Shown here: piece by piece, positions 7,600 through 16,549 of the stretch
How positions within the stretch are numbered: the stretch's first letter is position 1
How the letters are laid out: every line of letters begins with the position of its first letter
Source: GCA-2746795 sp964643965
GTDB lineage: Bacteria > Chloroflexota > Anaerolineae > Promineifilales > Promineifilaceae
Assembly (NCBI GenBank): GCA_964643965.1
Contig: CAZXVH010000029.1
Location: 1-45,883, forward strand
DNA length: 45,883 nt
Reading direction: 5' to 3'
The notes under the pieces: generated by a model
Database searches by the model: none
Told to the model about the DNA's origin: nothing
Seen by the model: the letters and a program-made list of their open reading frames with translations, nothing else
Translations under genes and position numbers: made by a program

Positions 7600-10500
7600 A
7601 TGATTCAGGTAATTATGCATAAATTGAAACCCCATCTCATCCCCTCTCTCAAATCTGGTCTGGTTTATGGCGCTGGTTTAGCCATCGGCAACGTCATTGC
7701 GGTTCTAATTTTTAGCATTACGTCGTTAGAAAAGTTTTCGCCAGGCAATGACGTTATTCGTCTTGTGGTGGGGGTGCTGTTAGCCTTTGTCATTACTGGC
7801 TTTGGCGCGGGAATGGGGGCCTTTGTCGGCGGCAAGAGTTTGCCCGTAGTCGATCCGCCGCGTGGCAAATGGGAGTATGCCTGGAAAAGCGGGCTGGTGA
7901 TGGGGTTTATTTATGGCTTGCTGCTGTTTCCCATCGCTCTGGCATTAACACTCTTCTCGTTTTACAACATTGGTGACATTCCAGTTAAACTATTCATGAT
8001 GTTATTTGCCATCTTGGGGGCTGTGATTGGCTTGCTTTTTGGCCTCGCTTTTGGAGGATGGACGGTTGGTATCCGGCGTATGTGGCGAGTGGCGGGATAT
8101 GCTGCGTTGGGTTTTGCGCTGGGTGGCATGGCCCTGGGCATGGGCATGTATGTTTTCATCTACTCCTTCAATTTTGGTCAATATTCCTTAACTGGGCGGA
8201 TTGCCGTTCTCTTCAGCTTGTTTGTCTTTGGGTTGACCGGAGGCATGGCTGTGGCACTGGCTTACGGCCGTTATGCCGCCGAACCCTATCATGCCGACAA
8301 ACCCGTTTTTGTCTGGTTGACGCCACTCTGGCGTTGGGCTATTGGCATCGGTCTTGTGGTGGCTATCTTCGTTTTTGGCGTGCGCCCTGTCTTGAGTTTG
8401 GTGCGGAATACTTTGCAGCCCCAAGATGCTCATTTGGACACGGTGCTGGTTTCGGAGACGGTGGGGACCCATTGGCTAGATCCGGTTGATTTGTCGAGTA
8501 GATTTGGGTTAGGGAAAGCCACTGAAGCCCAGATTGATGTGATGGATGATGGACAGGTTGGTTTGGTCTGGATAATGGCCGATGGCGTTGGCTATTTGCC
8601 TGGGGTGTGGGATGTGGCGGCTAAAATGGTGACATGGCAAGAGCCGCTCCTGATACCGACTGGAAATGTCGCTGAAACGCCCCAAATTGCCCTAGATAGC
8701 CAGGGCATCGCGCATCTGAGCTGGGCAGAAGCGGGTGAAATTCTTTACGCGCCCTGTAATGATACGGCTTGCGCTGCACCGGAAGTGGCCTCTTCTTCGC
8801 TTTTGGCCTGTGCCGCTGAGGCAAATACCCACGCAGCGCCAGCGATTACGGTCAACGGCGATGATACGTTGATGCTGGTGTGGCAAACGGATGTCGATGC
8901 GTTGCCCATGTTGCAGTGGTCTGCGGGAGAGTCGCCGTCAACGGCCGTTCCCACTTGTGTGCCGCTTGATGATAGTTTAACGGCCGTTCGCCAACCCCGA
9001 GTTTCTGCTGCAGAAGACGGCCGTTTTGGTCTCGTTTTTACCGCTGGCATAGATGCTGACAGTCGTGTCTACGGGACCATGTTGACGACTGGCTGGAGCG
9101 AGATGGTAGAACTGGGAAACGGCCGTTATCCCGAAATCTATTTTGACGACAACAGCGGAATCCATGCCATTTGGTGCAGCGCTGGTGGTCTCGCTTATTG
9201 GCATGATGGTGAAGCGATCCAAGCCTTAGCAGTGCCTTGTCTCAACCGCCCGCAAATGAGTATAGACAGTAACGGCCGTCTCCATGTCGTCTGGTATTCA
9301 GATGAGGTCAAAAGCGTATTGGGCAAAGTCAGCTCAGAATTCGTGCTGTATGAAATCTCCCAATACGATGGCGGCTGGACACAACCCACCATCGTCGACC
9401 GCGTGGGCAACGAATTTCAACCCGCCATGGTGGTTGATAAGGAAGGCACTTTGCACATGGCGCGCACCGTTGGCAGTCTGGGCGAGGAAACCTTGCAATA
9501 TCAAGCGCAAGTGCAATATTCCTGTGAAAATTATGAACTATCCCGTTTAGCCCAGGTGCTTTATGATGTCACCCGCCTGGCACAATACCGCGATCCAGAC
9601 AGCCTTGTGCCCTATTGCCAAAACCGGTACGACAATTTAGTTTATACGCCCAACGCCGATCCTGATTCTTATATGACGCCAATCGAACCCCTGGAAAACG
9701 GTGCATTTGATCAGATGGCGCAATTAGCCAGCACCGCCCGCTACGAAGTTCTCCTGGCCACCATGTGGTACGATGATGATTATGCAGGGGAAAGTCCTGG
9801 TTACGTCATCGCCAGCACCGTCGCCGATTTATACAATCAAGTCAAAGCCAATCCTGAAAATTATCCGCGCGGTTTAACAGTGCGCATTTTACTGGGCAAT
9901 CCGCCTGAAGTAGCCACCGGCGATTTTTCTGGACAACTGTGGCATGTTTTAGAGGATATTCGAGATGCAGGCGTACCAGAAATGGTCAATCGGGAGCTTG
10001 GCTGGAATTTGCAAGTGGCAGATTACAAAGGGGCGCTGCCGCACAGTCATACTAAATTGTTGATTGTTGATGGCAAAACGGCCGTTGCTGCTGGTTATAA
10101 TATGACCTATGAACATTACAGCTTACTCCATCCCTCTCGCAATGGCGGCGGCCGTAATGATCTCGGCATCCAGGTAACCGGCCCCGTAGTCCAAGATTCA
10201 GTCGTCGCCTTTGATGAACTATGGGTTGACTCCGACGAACGCACCTGCACCGACTTCAACCCCATTTATGGCGTCTGGCAAGCCACTTGTTTCGATTTCA
10301 AAGCGACCGGACAACATGTGCCGGAAGTCATGAAATATTACATCCCAGAAACGGCAGAGGCCACCGCCTTCTCTATGTTCCGCAACAATGTGCGGGATGA
10401 ATCAGATTGGCAAATTGCCAACGCCCTATCAGCGGCCGAATCTTCTATTGATACCATGCAGGTTAACTTTACCCTGGAATTAGTCTGCGACCTGAACATT

Positions 10501-10908
10501 CTTTATGATGTCTGTAACTTCAACGAAGCCTTGCCCTACATGGAAGGATTGTTACAAGGGGCCGAAAATGGAGCCGCTGTACGTATCCTTGTCAAAGGGG
10601 CTCCCGTTGATGGCATTGAAACAGGGGTTGCTATCGCCGTCCTCGAAGATGAAATTAAAAAACGTGGCTTGGAAGACAAAATTGAAATTCGTTATTTTGA
10701 TGGCCCCATGCACTACAAATCGATCAATATTGATGATGAACTGGTCATCGTAGGCAGTCAAAACTTCCATTACAGTGCCATGAATCCGTTGAGTGGATTA
10801 GCAGAATATAACCTGGGCGTTGTCGATGAGGATGCTGTGCAGCAGTACAAAAGTCTCTTTGAATATCATTGGGCACGGGGATCATTGAAGGACGCGAAGG
10901 TTGAGTAG
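7600..10908 (+). CDS. polytopic membrane protein with beta-propeller-like and twin phospholipase D domains
   Basis: The protein has 1102 residues in three parts. Residues 1-275 form about seven or eight membrane helices rich in Gly and Ala. Residues about 285-650 carry repeated segments such as TPQIALDSQGIAHLSWAE, PRVSAAEDGRFGLVF and PQMSIDSNGRLHVVWYS, which look like BNR/sialidase-type propeller blades. Residues about 690-1095 hold two HKD motifs: H817-x-K819-x4-D824 and H1038-x-K1040-x4-D1045, each followed by the Gly/Asn segment of active phospholipase D enzymes. It should cleave or transfer a phosphodiester, perhaps a membrane lipid or cardiolipin-type substrate, outside the cell; the substrate is not visible. 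The next gene (a phosphoesterase) overlaps its last 8 nt. ATG 7615 is an alternative start. Confidence 0.88.
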   Translation: MIQVIMHKLKPHLIPSLKSGLVYGAGLAIGNVIAVLIFSITSLEKFSPGNDVIRLVVGVLLAFVITGFGAGMGAFVGGKSLPVVDPPRGKWEYAWKSGLVMGFIYGLLLFPIALALTLFSFYNIGDIPVKLFMMLFAILGAVIGLLFGLAFGGWTVGIRRMWRVAGYAALGFALGGMALGMGMYVFIYSFNFGQYSLTGRIAVLFSLFVFGLTGGMAVALAYGRYAAEPYHADKPVFVWLTPLWRWAIGIGLVVAIFVFGVRPVLSLVRNTLQPQDAHLDTVLVSETVGTHWLDPVDLSSRFGLGKATEAQIDVMDDGQVGLVWIMADGVGYLPGVWDVAAKMVTWQEPLLIPTGNVAETPQIALDSQGIAHLSWAEAGEILYAPCNDTACAAPEVASSSLLACAAEANTHAAPAITVNGDDTLMLVWQTDVDALPMLQWSAGESPSTAVPTCVPLDDSLTAVRQPRVSAAEDGRFGLVFTAGIDADSRVYGTMLTTGWSEMVELGNGRYPEIYFDDNSGIHAIWCSAGGLAYWHDGEAIQALAVPCLNRPQMSIDSNGRLHVVWYSDEVKSVLGKVSSEFVLYEISQYDGGWTQPTIVDRVGNEFQPAMVVDKEGTLHMARTVGSLGEETLQYQAQVQYSCENYELSRLAQVLYDVTRLAQYRDPDSLVPYCQNRYDNLVYTPNADPDSYMTPIEPLENGAFDQMAQLASTARYEVLLATMWYDDDYAGESPGYVIASTVADLYNQVKANPENYPRGLTVRILLGNPPEVATGDFSGQLWHVLEDIRDAGVPEMVNRELGWNLQVADYKGALPHSHTKLLIVDGKTAVAAGYNMTYEHYSLLHPSRNGGGRNDLGIQVTGPVVQDSVVAFDELWVDSDERTCTDFNPIYGVWQATCFDFKATGQHVPEVMKYYIPETAEATAFSMFRNNVRDESDWQIANALSAAESSIDTMQVNFTLELVCDLNILYDVCNFNEALPYMEGLLQGAENGAAVRILVKGAPVDGIETGVAIAVLEDEIKKRGLEDKIEIRYFDGPMHYKSINIDDELVIVGSQNFHYSAMNPLSGLAEYNLGVVDEDAVQQYKSLFEYHWARGSLKDAKVE

Positions 10909-11749
10909 CAAACTGACAAGACGCCAATTTTTAGTGGGTGGTGGACTGGCTTTGGCAGGCGCTGTCACCGCGTCTACACTTTATATGGTCGTCAAAAATG
11001 AATCGCAAGAGTTGGTAGTGGAATATGTGACCTTGCCCATCAAAGGGCTTGCGCCCTCGCTGGAAGGCTTCAAAATTGTGCAGCTCAGCGATTTTCATCT
11101 CTATCCCTATACCCAAAAGCCGCTGGTTGAAGAATCTGTAGCCATTGCCAATGGCTTGAATCCTGATTTAACGGTGTTGACGGGCGATTATGTATGGCGT
11201 GATCTGGAAGCTATCTACGATTTAGCGCCGATTCTGGCGGGGTTGAACGCTAAACATGGTCTCTACGCCATCATGGGCAATCATGATTTATGGACGAATG
11301 TCAATGTGATTAAGGATGCGTTTGCTGAATTCGGCGTACCGTATCTCATCAATCAAGGCGTCACGATTACGCAAGGGAAAGGCAGCTTGTATGTCGCTGG
11401 TCTGGATGATGGCTGGAGCGGAGAGCCAGATTTGCAGGCGGCGATGGAGGGAGCGCCGGAAGACGCGCCGGTGGTGTTGCTGCTGCACGAGCCAGATTTG
11501 GCGGATGATTATTCTTTACATCCACGCATGTCGTTGCAGCTTTCGGGGCATTCGCATGGGGGGCAGATTCGCTTTCCCCGTTTCGGCGGGGCGTTGTTGC
11601 TGCCATACCTGGGGCAGAAGTATGATTATCAATTGTACAAGGTGAATGATATGTGGCTCTACAGCAATCCCGGCATTGGGGTGACGAATGAGCCGCTGCG
11701 CGTCAACTGTCCGCCGGAGATCACAGAGATTACGTTGATTCGGGCGTGA
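10901..11749 (+). CDS. Tat-exported calcineurin-like metallophosphoesterase (YkuE/YaeI type)
   Basis: The protein has 282 residues. The start is a TTG that overlaps the preceding stop codon by 8 nt; it yields a Tat signal with TRRQFLVGGG followed by a hydrophobic segment. Metal-binding motifs appear in order: DFHLYPY (about 66), GDYVW (about 102), GNHD (about 127), LLLHEPD (about 196) and GHSHGGQIRFP (about 216-226). This is the YkuE/YaeI subgroup, whose known members hydrolyse phosphodiesters in lipids or lipid precursors. Tight coupling to the PLD-like gene suggests that both act on a surface phospho-lipid or polymer. The family is sure; the substrate is inference. Confidence 0.92.
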   Translation: MSSKLTRRQFLVGGGLALAGAVTASTLYMVVKNESQELVVEYVTLPIKGLAPSLEGFKIVQLSDFHLYPYTQKPLVEESVAIANGLNPDLTVLTGDYVWRDLEAIYDLAPILAGLNAKHGLYAIMGNHDLWTNVNVIKDAFAEFGVPYLINQGVTITQGKGSLYVAGLDDGWSGEPDLQAAMEGAPEDAPVVLLLHEPDLADDYSLHPRMSLQLSGHSHGGQIRFPRFGGALLLPYLGQKYDYQLYKVNDMWLYSNPGIGVTNEPLRVNCPPEITEITLIRA

Positions 11750-11777
11750 TGTCCATTCTAACAGCCATCGCCCTGTA

Positions 11778-11820
11778 AATGGGAGCGCGGACAGCTTGTC
11801 CGCCCAGTCAAGAAGTCGCC
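11778..11820. repeat. interspersed hairpin repeat GCGGACA-GCT-TGTCCGC, copy
   Basis: A short perfect hairpin preceded by GGGAGC lies between the phosphoesterase gene and rlmN. The same GGGAGCGCGGACAGCTTGT sequence forms the arms of the inverted repeat at 17625-17682, and a diverged relative (GCGGGCA-TCT-TGCCCGC) sits at 21301-21317. If the upstream ORF extension of rlmN were translated it would include this repeat, which argues for the later start. Confidence 0.7.
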
Positions 11821-11841
11821 AGGTTCCAGTCAATTATTGGT

Positions 11842-11865
11842 TTTTCCTCTTCCCCTCGCTACAAT
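11842..11865 (+). promoter_or_regulatory. probable rlmN promoter, close to leaderless
   Basis: TTGGTT and TACAAT (11860-11865) are separated by about 17 nt. Only 6 nt lie between the -10 box and the ATG at 11872, so the transcript would begin at or next to the start codon. No Shine-Dalgarno sequence is present, which agrees with leaderless initiation. Confidence 0.5.
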
Positions 11866-11871
11866 CAGTCC

Positions 11872-13053
11872 ATGCAAAAGCCTGTACCAATAAGCAAAGC
11901 AGAATCCACCCCCAACCTCTACGACTACACCTACGCCCATCTCAGCCAGCTTCTCAGCGGCTGGGGCTATTCCAGCTACCACACTGACAAATTGTGGCAA
12001 ACCCTCTATCACAGCCATGCTCAATCCCTATCCGAAATAGATGTGCGGGCTGATTTACGGCAGAAATTGGAATCTGAGATGCAGATGGGGGTGTTGGGAA
12101 CGAAAACGGCCGTTGCCAGCAGCGATGGCCTCACTCACAAATTCTTGCTCACCTTGCCCGATGGCGAAACCATCGAAACCGTGCTTATGGGCTTCACAGG
12201 ACGGGACGGCGTCCCCCGCGCCACCGCCTGCATCAGCACCCAGGTTGGTTGCGCCATGGGCTGCGTCTTCTGCGCCACCGGGCAAATGGGCTTCACCCGC
12301 CATCTCAGCCCCGGTGAAATTGTGGGGCAAGCGCTTTACGTCAACCAAATCCTGCAACAATCCAATGATGTCAGACAAGGGCTGAGCCTGTCGAAGCCCG
12401 GCCTTCAACAGGCTCAGTCTCAACTTCGACAAGCTCAATCCTCGAATGAATACCAAGCGGGCGACCGCTTGCGCAATATCGTGTTCATGGGCATGGGCGA
12501 ACCCCTGCACAACTACGACGCCACCATGGCCGCCATCGACATCCTCACCGACCACAAAGGGCTGGCGCTGGCGCCCAAACACATCACCCTCAGCACCGTG
12601 GGCATTGTGCCGGGCATTTTACGCCTGGCCGATGAAACCGACCGCCCTGTGCGCCTCGCCGTCAGCCTACATGGTGCGACGGATGAAGAACGCCAGGCCC
12701 TCGTGCCACCTGCCCGCCGCTGGCCACTGGCCGAACTAATGGCCGCCTGTCGCACTTACATCGCCAAACGAGGATGCCGCATTTTCTTTGAGTGGACGCT
12801 CATCGAAAACCAAAACGACACCCCCGAACAAGCTCACGCTCTGGGCAAATTGCTGCAAGGCATGGACGCCCATGTCAACCTTATCCCCCTCAACCCCACG
12901 CCTGGTTATGATGGACAGCCGACACGGACAACGGCCGTTAAACAATTCCAATCTATCCTGGCCACCTACGAACTCCCCAGCACCGTGCGCCAACGACGTG
13001 GCATCGACATCGCCGCTGGCTGCGGCCAGTTAAGAAGCATTGTAACCAAGTAA
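11872..13053 (+). CDS. rlmN: 23S rRNA (adenine2503-C2)-methyltransferase RlmN, with a repeat insertion
   Basis: This radical SAM enzyme methylates A2503 of 23S rRNA and probably A37 of some tRNAs. From the ATG at 11872 it has 393 residues. It shows C127-x3-C131-x2-C134 (CAMGCVFC) for the 4Fe-4S cluster, the RlmN motif MGMGEPLHNY, ITLSTVG, SLHGATDE, and the catalytic Cys near the end (IDIAAGCGQL, C384), with the partner Cys expected further upstream. Residues about 166-195, between the cluster domain and MGMGEP, are an extra Gln/Ser-rich loop made by three inverted copies of a palindromic repeat. An in-frame ORF reaches back to 11779 but crosses an intergenic repeat, so I reject that start. 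Confidence 0.94.
   Translation: MQKPVPISKAESTPNLYDYTYAHLSQLLSGWGYSSYHTDKLWQTLYHSHAQSLSEIDVRADLRQKLESEMQMGVLGTKTAVASSDGLTHKFLLTLPDGETIETVLMGFTGRDGVPRATACISTQVGCAMGCVFCATGQMGFTRHLSPGEIVGQALYVNQILQQSNDVRQGLSLSKPGLQQAQSQLRQAQSSNEYQAGDRLRNIVFMGMGEPLHNYDATMAAIDILTDHKGLALAPKHITLSTVGIVPGILRLADETDRPVRLAVSLHGATDEERQALVPPARRWPLAELMAACRTYIAKRGCRIFFEWTLIENQNDTPEQAHALGKLLQGMDAHVNLIPLNPTPGYDGQPTRTTAVKQFQSILATYELPSTVRQRRGIDIAAGCGQLRSIVTK
12381..12438. repeat. palindromic repeat cluster inside rlmN
   Basis: Three copies of GCTGAGCCTGTCGAAG-like sequence stand in head-to-head arrangement: 12381-12396 (forward), 12403-12417 (reverse) and 12424-12438 (reverse). They are in frame and add a loop to RlmN. Related copies lie at about 6278-6291 and 22124-22134. 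Confidence 0.85.
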
Positions 13054-13088
13054 AGATACAATAACTATATTGTTGTAGTAAAACAGCG

Positions 13089-13120
13089 TTCAAGGCAGTT
13101 CCCTTAGAATCTATTATACT
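13089..13120 (+). promoter_or_regulatory. probable promoter of the Rpn-like gene
   Basis: TTCAAG (13089-13094), a 17-nt spacer and TATTAT/TATACT (13112-13120) precede the ATG at 13129. Only 8-11 nt lie between the -10 region and the start and no Shine-Dalgarno is seen, so the message may be leaderless or nearly so. The -35 box is weak. Confidence 0.4.
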
Positions 13121-13128
13121 TTTTCTCC

Positions 13129-14264
13129 ATGAGCGATCTCACCAACCCCCACGACAAATTTTTCAAAGAAACATTCACCCGCATCGAAGTGGCTCGGGAT
13201 TTCTTTGCCAATTATTTGCCTAAACCGGTGGTAGACACGCTCAACCTGGAAAGCCTCAGCCTGCAATCCGGCAGCTTCATCGACCCTGATCTGCAAGAAC
13301 AGTTTGCCGACTTGCTCTACCAGGTTGAGCTGTACGACGGTACGCTTACCTACCTCTATCTGCTCCTGGAACACAAAAGCTATGCGGATCCGTTGACGCC
13401 TTTCCAGATATTGCGCTACATGGTACGCATCTGGGAGCGAGATGTCCAAGAGGGAGAACCTTTGCGCCCCATCATTCCCACCGTTGTTTATCATGGGCGT
13501 GAACAGTGGCGCGTCGCTCTGGATTTTAGAGAGATGTTTACCGGCCCCGAAGCGCTGCAAGATTATTGGCCTCAATTTCGCTACGAATTACAAGATTTAT
13601 CCCGCCTCAGTGATGAAGCTATCATCGGCAGCGCCAATCTGCAAATTAGCATGTTGGTCATGAAATACATCCTGCGGCCAGAATTGACAGAACGGCTCGG
13701 TGACATTTTGTTATTGTTTAGAGATTTAACAGAAGCACAAACCCCGCTAGAATATTTCCGTACGGTATTGTATTATATTGGCAATGCAAGCAAATATTTG
13801 AAAGCTGACGACATGATAACAGTGGTGCAACAAACGTTGGCAGAGGAAGAAAATGAAATGATGCAAACAGTAGCAGACTATTGGATTGAACAGGGCGTCG
13901 AGAAAGGGATCGAGAAAGGGATCGAGAAAGGGCGACAAGAAGGNNNNNNNNNNNNNNNNNNNNNNNNNNNNNNNNNNNNNNNNNNNNNNNNNNNNNNNNN
14001 NNNNNNNNNNNNNNNNNNNNNNNNNNNNNNNNNNNNNNNNNNNAAGGGCGACAAGAAGGACGCCAGGAAGGACAGCAGGAAGGACGTCAAATGTTGCAAG
14101 AAAGTATTTTAGAGCTGTTACAAGTTCGGCTTGATTTAACGGGCGTCGAGATAACACAACGCATAACGGCCGTTTCCGACCTCACCGATCTCCGCCAACT
14201 CTTACGCCACGCCGCTCTGGCCCCCACCGCAGACGAATTCCTGGCACAACTCCCCCACGATTGA
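13129..14264 (+). CDS. Rpn/YhgA-like PD-(D/E)XK nuclease-type protein, interrupted by an assembly gap
   Basis: The protein begins SDLTNPHDKFFKETFT, the standard start of the Rpn (recombination-promoting nuclease, transposase_31/YhgA-like) family. The nuclease core is visible as QFADLLYQVEL followed by LLLEHKSY, supplying the D...ExK residues at about residues 65-85. The C-terminal part has tandem EKGIEKGIEKGRQEG repeats, then the 100-N gap. After the gap the sense frame is GRQEGRQEGQQEGRQMLQ and on to RLDLTGVEITQ...LAQLPHD with the stop at 14262-14264. That frame differs from the frame before the gap only because 100 is not a multiple of three. Reading straight through gives a false Lys/Asp tail ending at 14112. 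Such proteins are often multicopy. Confidence 0.85.
13944..14043. other. assembly gap, exactly 100 N
   Basis: A run of exactly 100 N, the usual placeholder for a gap of unknown size, falls in the tandem GRQEG-coding repeat of the Rpn-like gene. Both flanks carry the same repeat unit, so a short-read collapse is the simplest cause. Confidence 0.97.
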
Positions 14265-14384
14265 CGATTATCCCCACGCGGCTACTGTCCAATTCATGAT
14301 TGATCCTTAGAAACGGCCGTTCCGCACCAGAAAGGCTGAACAAATAAAGTCGCTACGACGCACCCTACCATTTGCGGAGAAACT

Positions 14385-16520
14385 ATGTCAGATACGCTAA
14401 CCGGTCGTACCCTGGGTAAATACCAGATATTAGAAAAATTAGGTCGCGGCGGCATGGCTGAAGTGTACAAAGCTTACCAGGAAAACCTGGACCGCTACGT
14501 CGCCATCAAATTGATGCACGCCTTCTTGGCCAACGAGCAAGATTTTTTACAACGTTTTAAACGAGAAGCGCGGGCCATGGCCGCTATGAACCATCCCAAC
14601 ATCGTGGGCGTCTACGACTTTGACGTCTACCAGGAAGATACCTACTATCTGGTGATGGAATACATTGCCGGCGGCACCCTCAAGCAGCGGCTCGAAGACC
14701 TGGCGGTACAACAGCAATCAATCTCTCTGGAAAAAGCGGTACGCCTCAGCGCAGAAGTGGCCGACGCTCTGCATTACGCCCACGAACGCGGCATGGTTCA
14801 TCGAGACATCAAACCGGCCAATATCATGCTGGGCTATGATGACCACGCCCTACTCACAGACTTTGGCATCGTCAAGATGATGGGTGGTCAGACAATGGCC
14901 TACACGGTGACAGGCGCTCTCATCGGCACCCCATCTTATATGTCGCCGGAACAGGCCATGGGCAAAGCGGGTGACAAGCGCGTTGATATTTACGCCCTGG
15001 GGGTACTGCTGTTTCAAATGACCACCGGCCAACTCCCCTTCACGGCCGATACGCCGCTGGCCGTCATCATGAAACATGTCAACGAGCCAACGCCCAACCC
15101 GGTGACGTTTAACGCCAATGTGCCGGCCGCCTTGCAAGATGTTATCCTGAAGGCAATGGCTAAAGAGCCAGAAGATCGTTACCAGACGGCCGGCGACATG
15201 GCCACAGATTTACGCGCCATCCAGTTAGGAGACAGCGCCAAAACGGGCGTCTATGTGACCGCCATCGCGGCTGCCCCGCCGCCAGCCGGTACCATTGCCT
15301 CGCCCCCCGCCGAGACCGACAGAGAAGCAGCCCAAGTGATGACGGCCGTTTCTGCCACACAGTTTGGGCAAGGCGTCCACGACAGTACCCCCACCTTCCA
15401 AAGCATCCCTTTGCCCACCCAACCAGCAGCCGCACCACCGCCCGCTGCTGCTGAGAAAAAGCGGCCACTCTGGCTGTATGTCGGCCTGGCTTTACTGGTA
15501 TTGATCCTCATTGGCGGAACGGCCGTTGCCTTTGGCGCTTTTCGTGGCGGAGATAAAGAACCAGAAGCAGGCTCCATTGTCATCGCTGCCGCTACAGAAA
15601 CCAGCCCCCCCACCAATACCCCACCAGCCGAAAACACCCCGGACACGTCAGCCACCATCGCCGCCGCTGTCCTCCTGACAGAGGAGAGCCAACCGACCGA
15701 AGCGGCGCCCACGGCTACGGCTACCGCTACGAAGAGGCCCACAAAAACCGCCACCCCCACCCCCACCATAGACGCCACCGCCGCCTTTTTAGAATCCTGC
15801 ATCCCTGACGTCACCCTGATTAATACCTACACTTACCAAAATGAACAGTTCAACTCAGCCCCCGTGGGCAACCGGTTCCCCGTTAATTGGGTGCTGGAAA
15901 ACAGTGGAACCTGCCCCTGGCCGGCCGGTCTGGTGTGGGCATATGAAGAGGGCGAAACATTTGGCTTTGATGAAGACCCCATTCTCGTTGAACCGCTCAA
16001 TCCCGGTGAACAAACGACCCTCACCGTTGATTTTCAAGCTCCCGCACGAGCCGCCCGCTATGACAGCGTGTGGCAGTTGGTAGACAGCAGCACTGGCGAG
16101 GTGGTCGGTGGGCCGCTGACCTTCACCCTGACAACCTACGTGGCGGCCACCCCCACGCCGGCCGCCACCAACACGCCAATAGCCTCGCCCACTTCCGCCG
16201 CCACCGCTACGGTAGAGCAGCCGGTAGACCTCATTTATGTGATCCAAGACTGCGAGTACATCGGCATTGAGTACCGCTGCCAGGTGCAAATTACGCCTTA
16301 TGGCGGCGGTGGCGGCCCTTACACGCTCTTGGTTTTCGACGCCGATCAACCGGCGGAATATCGGGGACCGTTCCCCGCTTACCATTTTGCCAAATCCCGC
16401 CGCTGCGCCAGTTATAATCATGAGGTGATCGCCATTGACGACGCTACCAGCACCCGCATCTCCAAGCAAATTTTCATCGACCCCAATAATTATATTGCGG
16501 GAGGCTGTACACTCCCGTAG
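14385..16520 (+). CDS. membrane Ser/Thr protein kinase with NBR1-Ig-like extracellular domain
   Basis: The protein has 711 residues. The kinase domain (about 13-275) has the Gly loop LGRGGMAEVYKA, VAIKLM (ATP Lys), H139-R-D141 in HRDIKPANIM, TDFGIVK and GTPSYMSPE. A Pro/Ala linker leads to one membrane helix (about 362-386). Outside the membrane lie a Thr/Pro-rich stalk and a domain at about 470-588 (SCIPDVTLINTY, FPVNWVLENSGTCPW, LNPGEQTTL) typical of the NBR1-Ig-like fold seen in Chloroflexota surface proteins. The C-terminal 110 residues have four Cys and no recognised domain. There are no PASTA repeats. GGAGA precedes the ATG. It probably senses something at the surface and phosphorylates cytoplasmic targets; a phosphatase gene lies 2 kb away. 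Confidence 0.93.
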   Translation: MSDTLTGRTLGKYQILEKLGRGGMAEVYKAYQENLDRYVAIKLMHAFLANEQDFLQRFKREARAMAAMNHPNIVGVYDFDVYQEDTYYLVMEYIAGGTLKQRLEDLAVQQQSISLEKAVRLSAEVADALHYAHERGMVHRDIKPANIMLGYDDHALLTDFGIVKMMGGQTMAYTVTGALIGTPSYMSPEQAMGKAGDKRVDIYALGVLLFQMTTGQLPFTADTPLAVIMKHVNEPTPNPVTFNANVPAALQDVILKAMAKEPEDRYQTAGDMATDLRAIQLGDSAKTGVYVTAIAAAPPPAGTIASPPAETDREAAQVMTAVSATQFGQGVHDSTPTFQSIPLPTQPAAAPPPAAAEKKRPLWLYVGLALLVLILIGGTAVAFGAFRGGDKEPEAGSIVIAAATETSPPTNTPPAENTPDTSATIAAAVLLTEESQPTEAAPTATATATKRPTKTATPTPTIDATAAFLESCIPDVTLINTYTYQNEQFNSAPVGNRFPVNWVLENSGTCPWPAGLVWAYEEGETFGFDEDPILVEPLNPGEQTTLTVDFQAPARAARYDSVWQLVDSSTGEVVGGPLTFTLTTYVAATPTPAATNTPIASPTSAATATVEQPVDLIYVIQDCEYIGIEYRCQVQITPYGGGGGPYTLLVFDADQPAEYRGPFPAYHFAKSRRCASYNHEVIAIDDATSTRISKQIFIDPNNYIAGGCTLP

Positions 16521-16549
16521 ACACAGTGCGCCTCACGCCTCACGATTTT

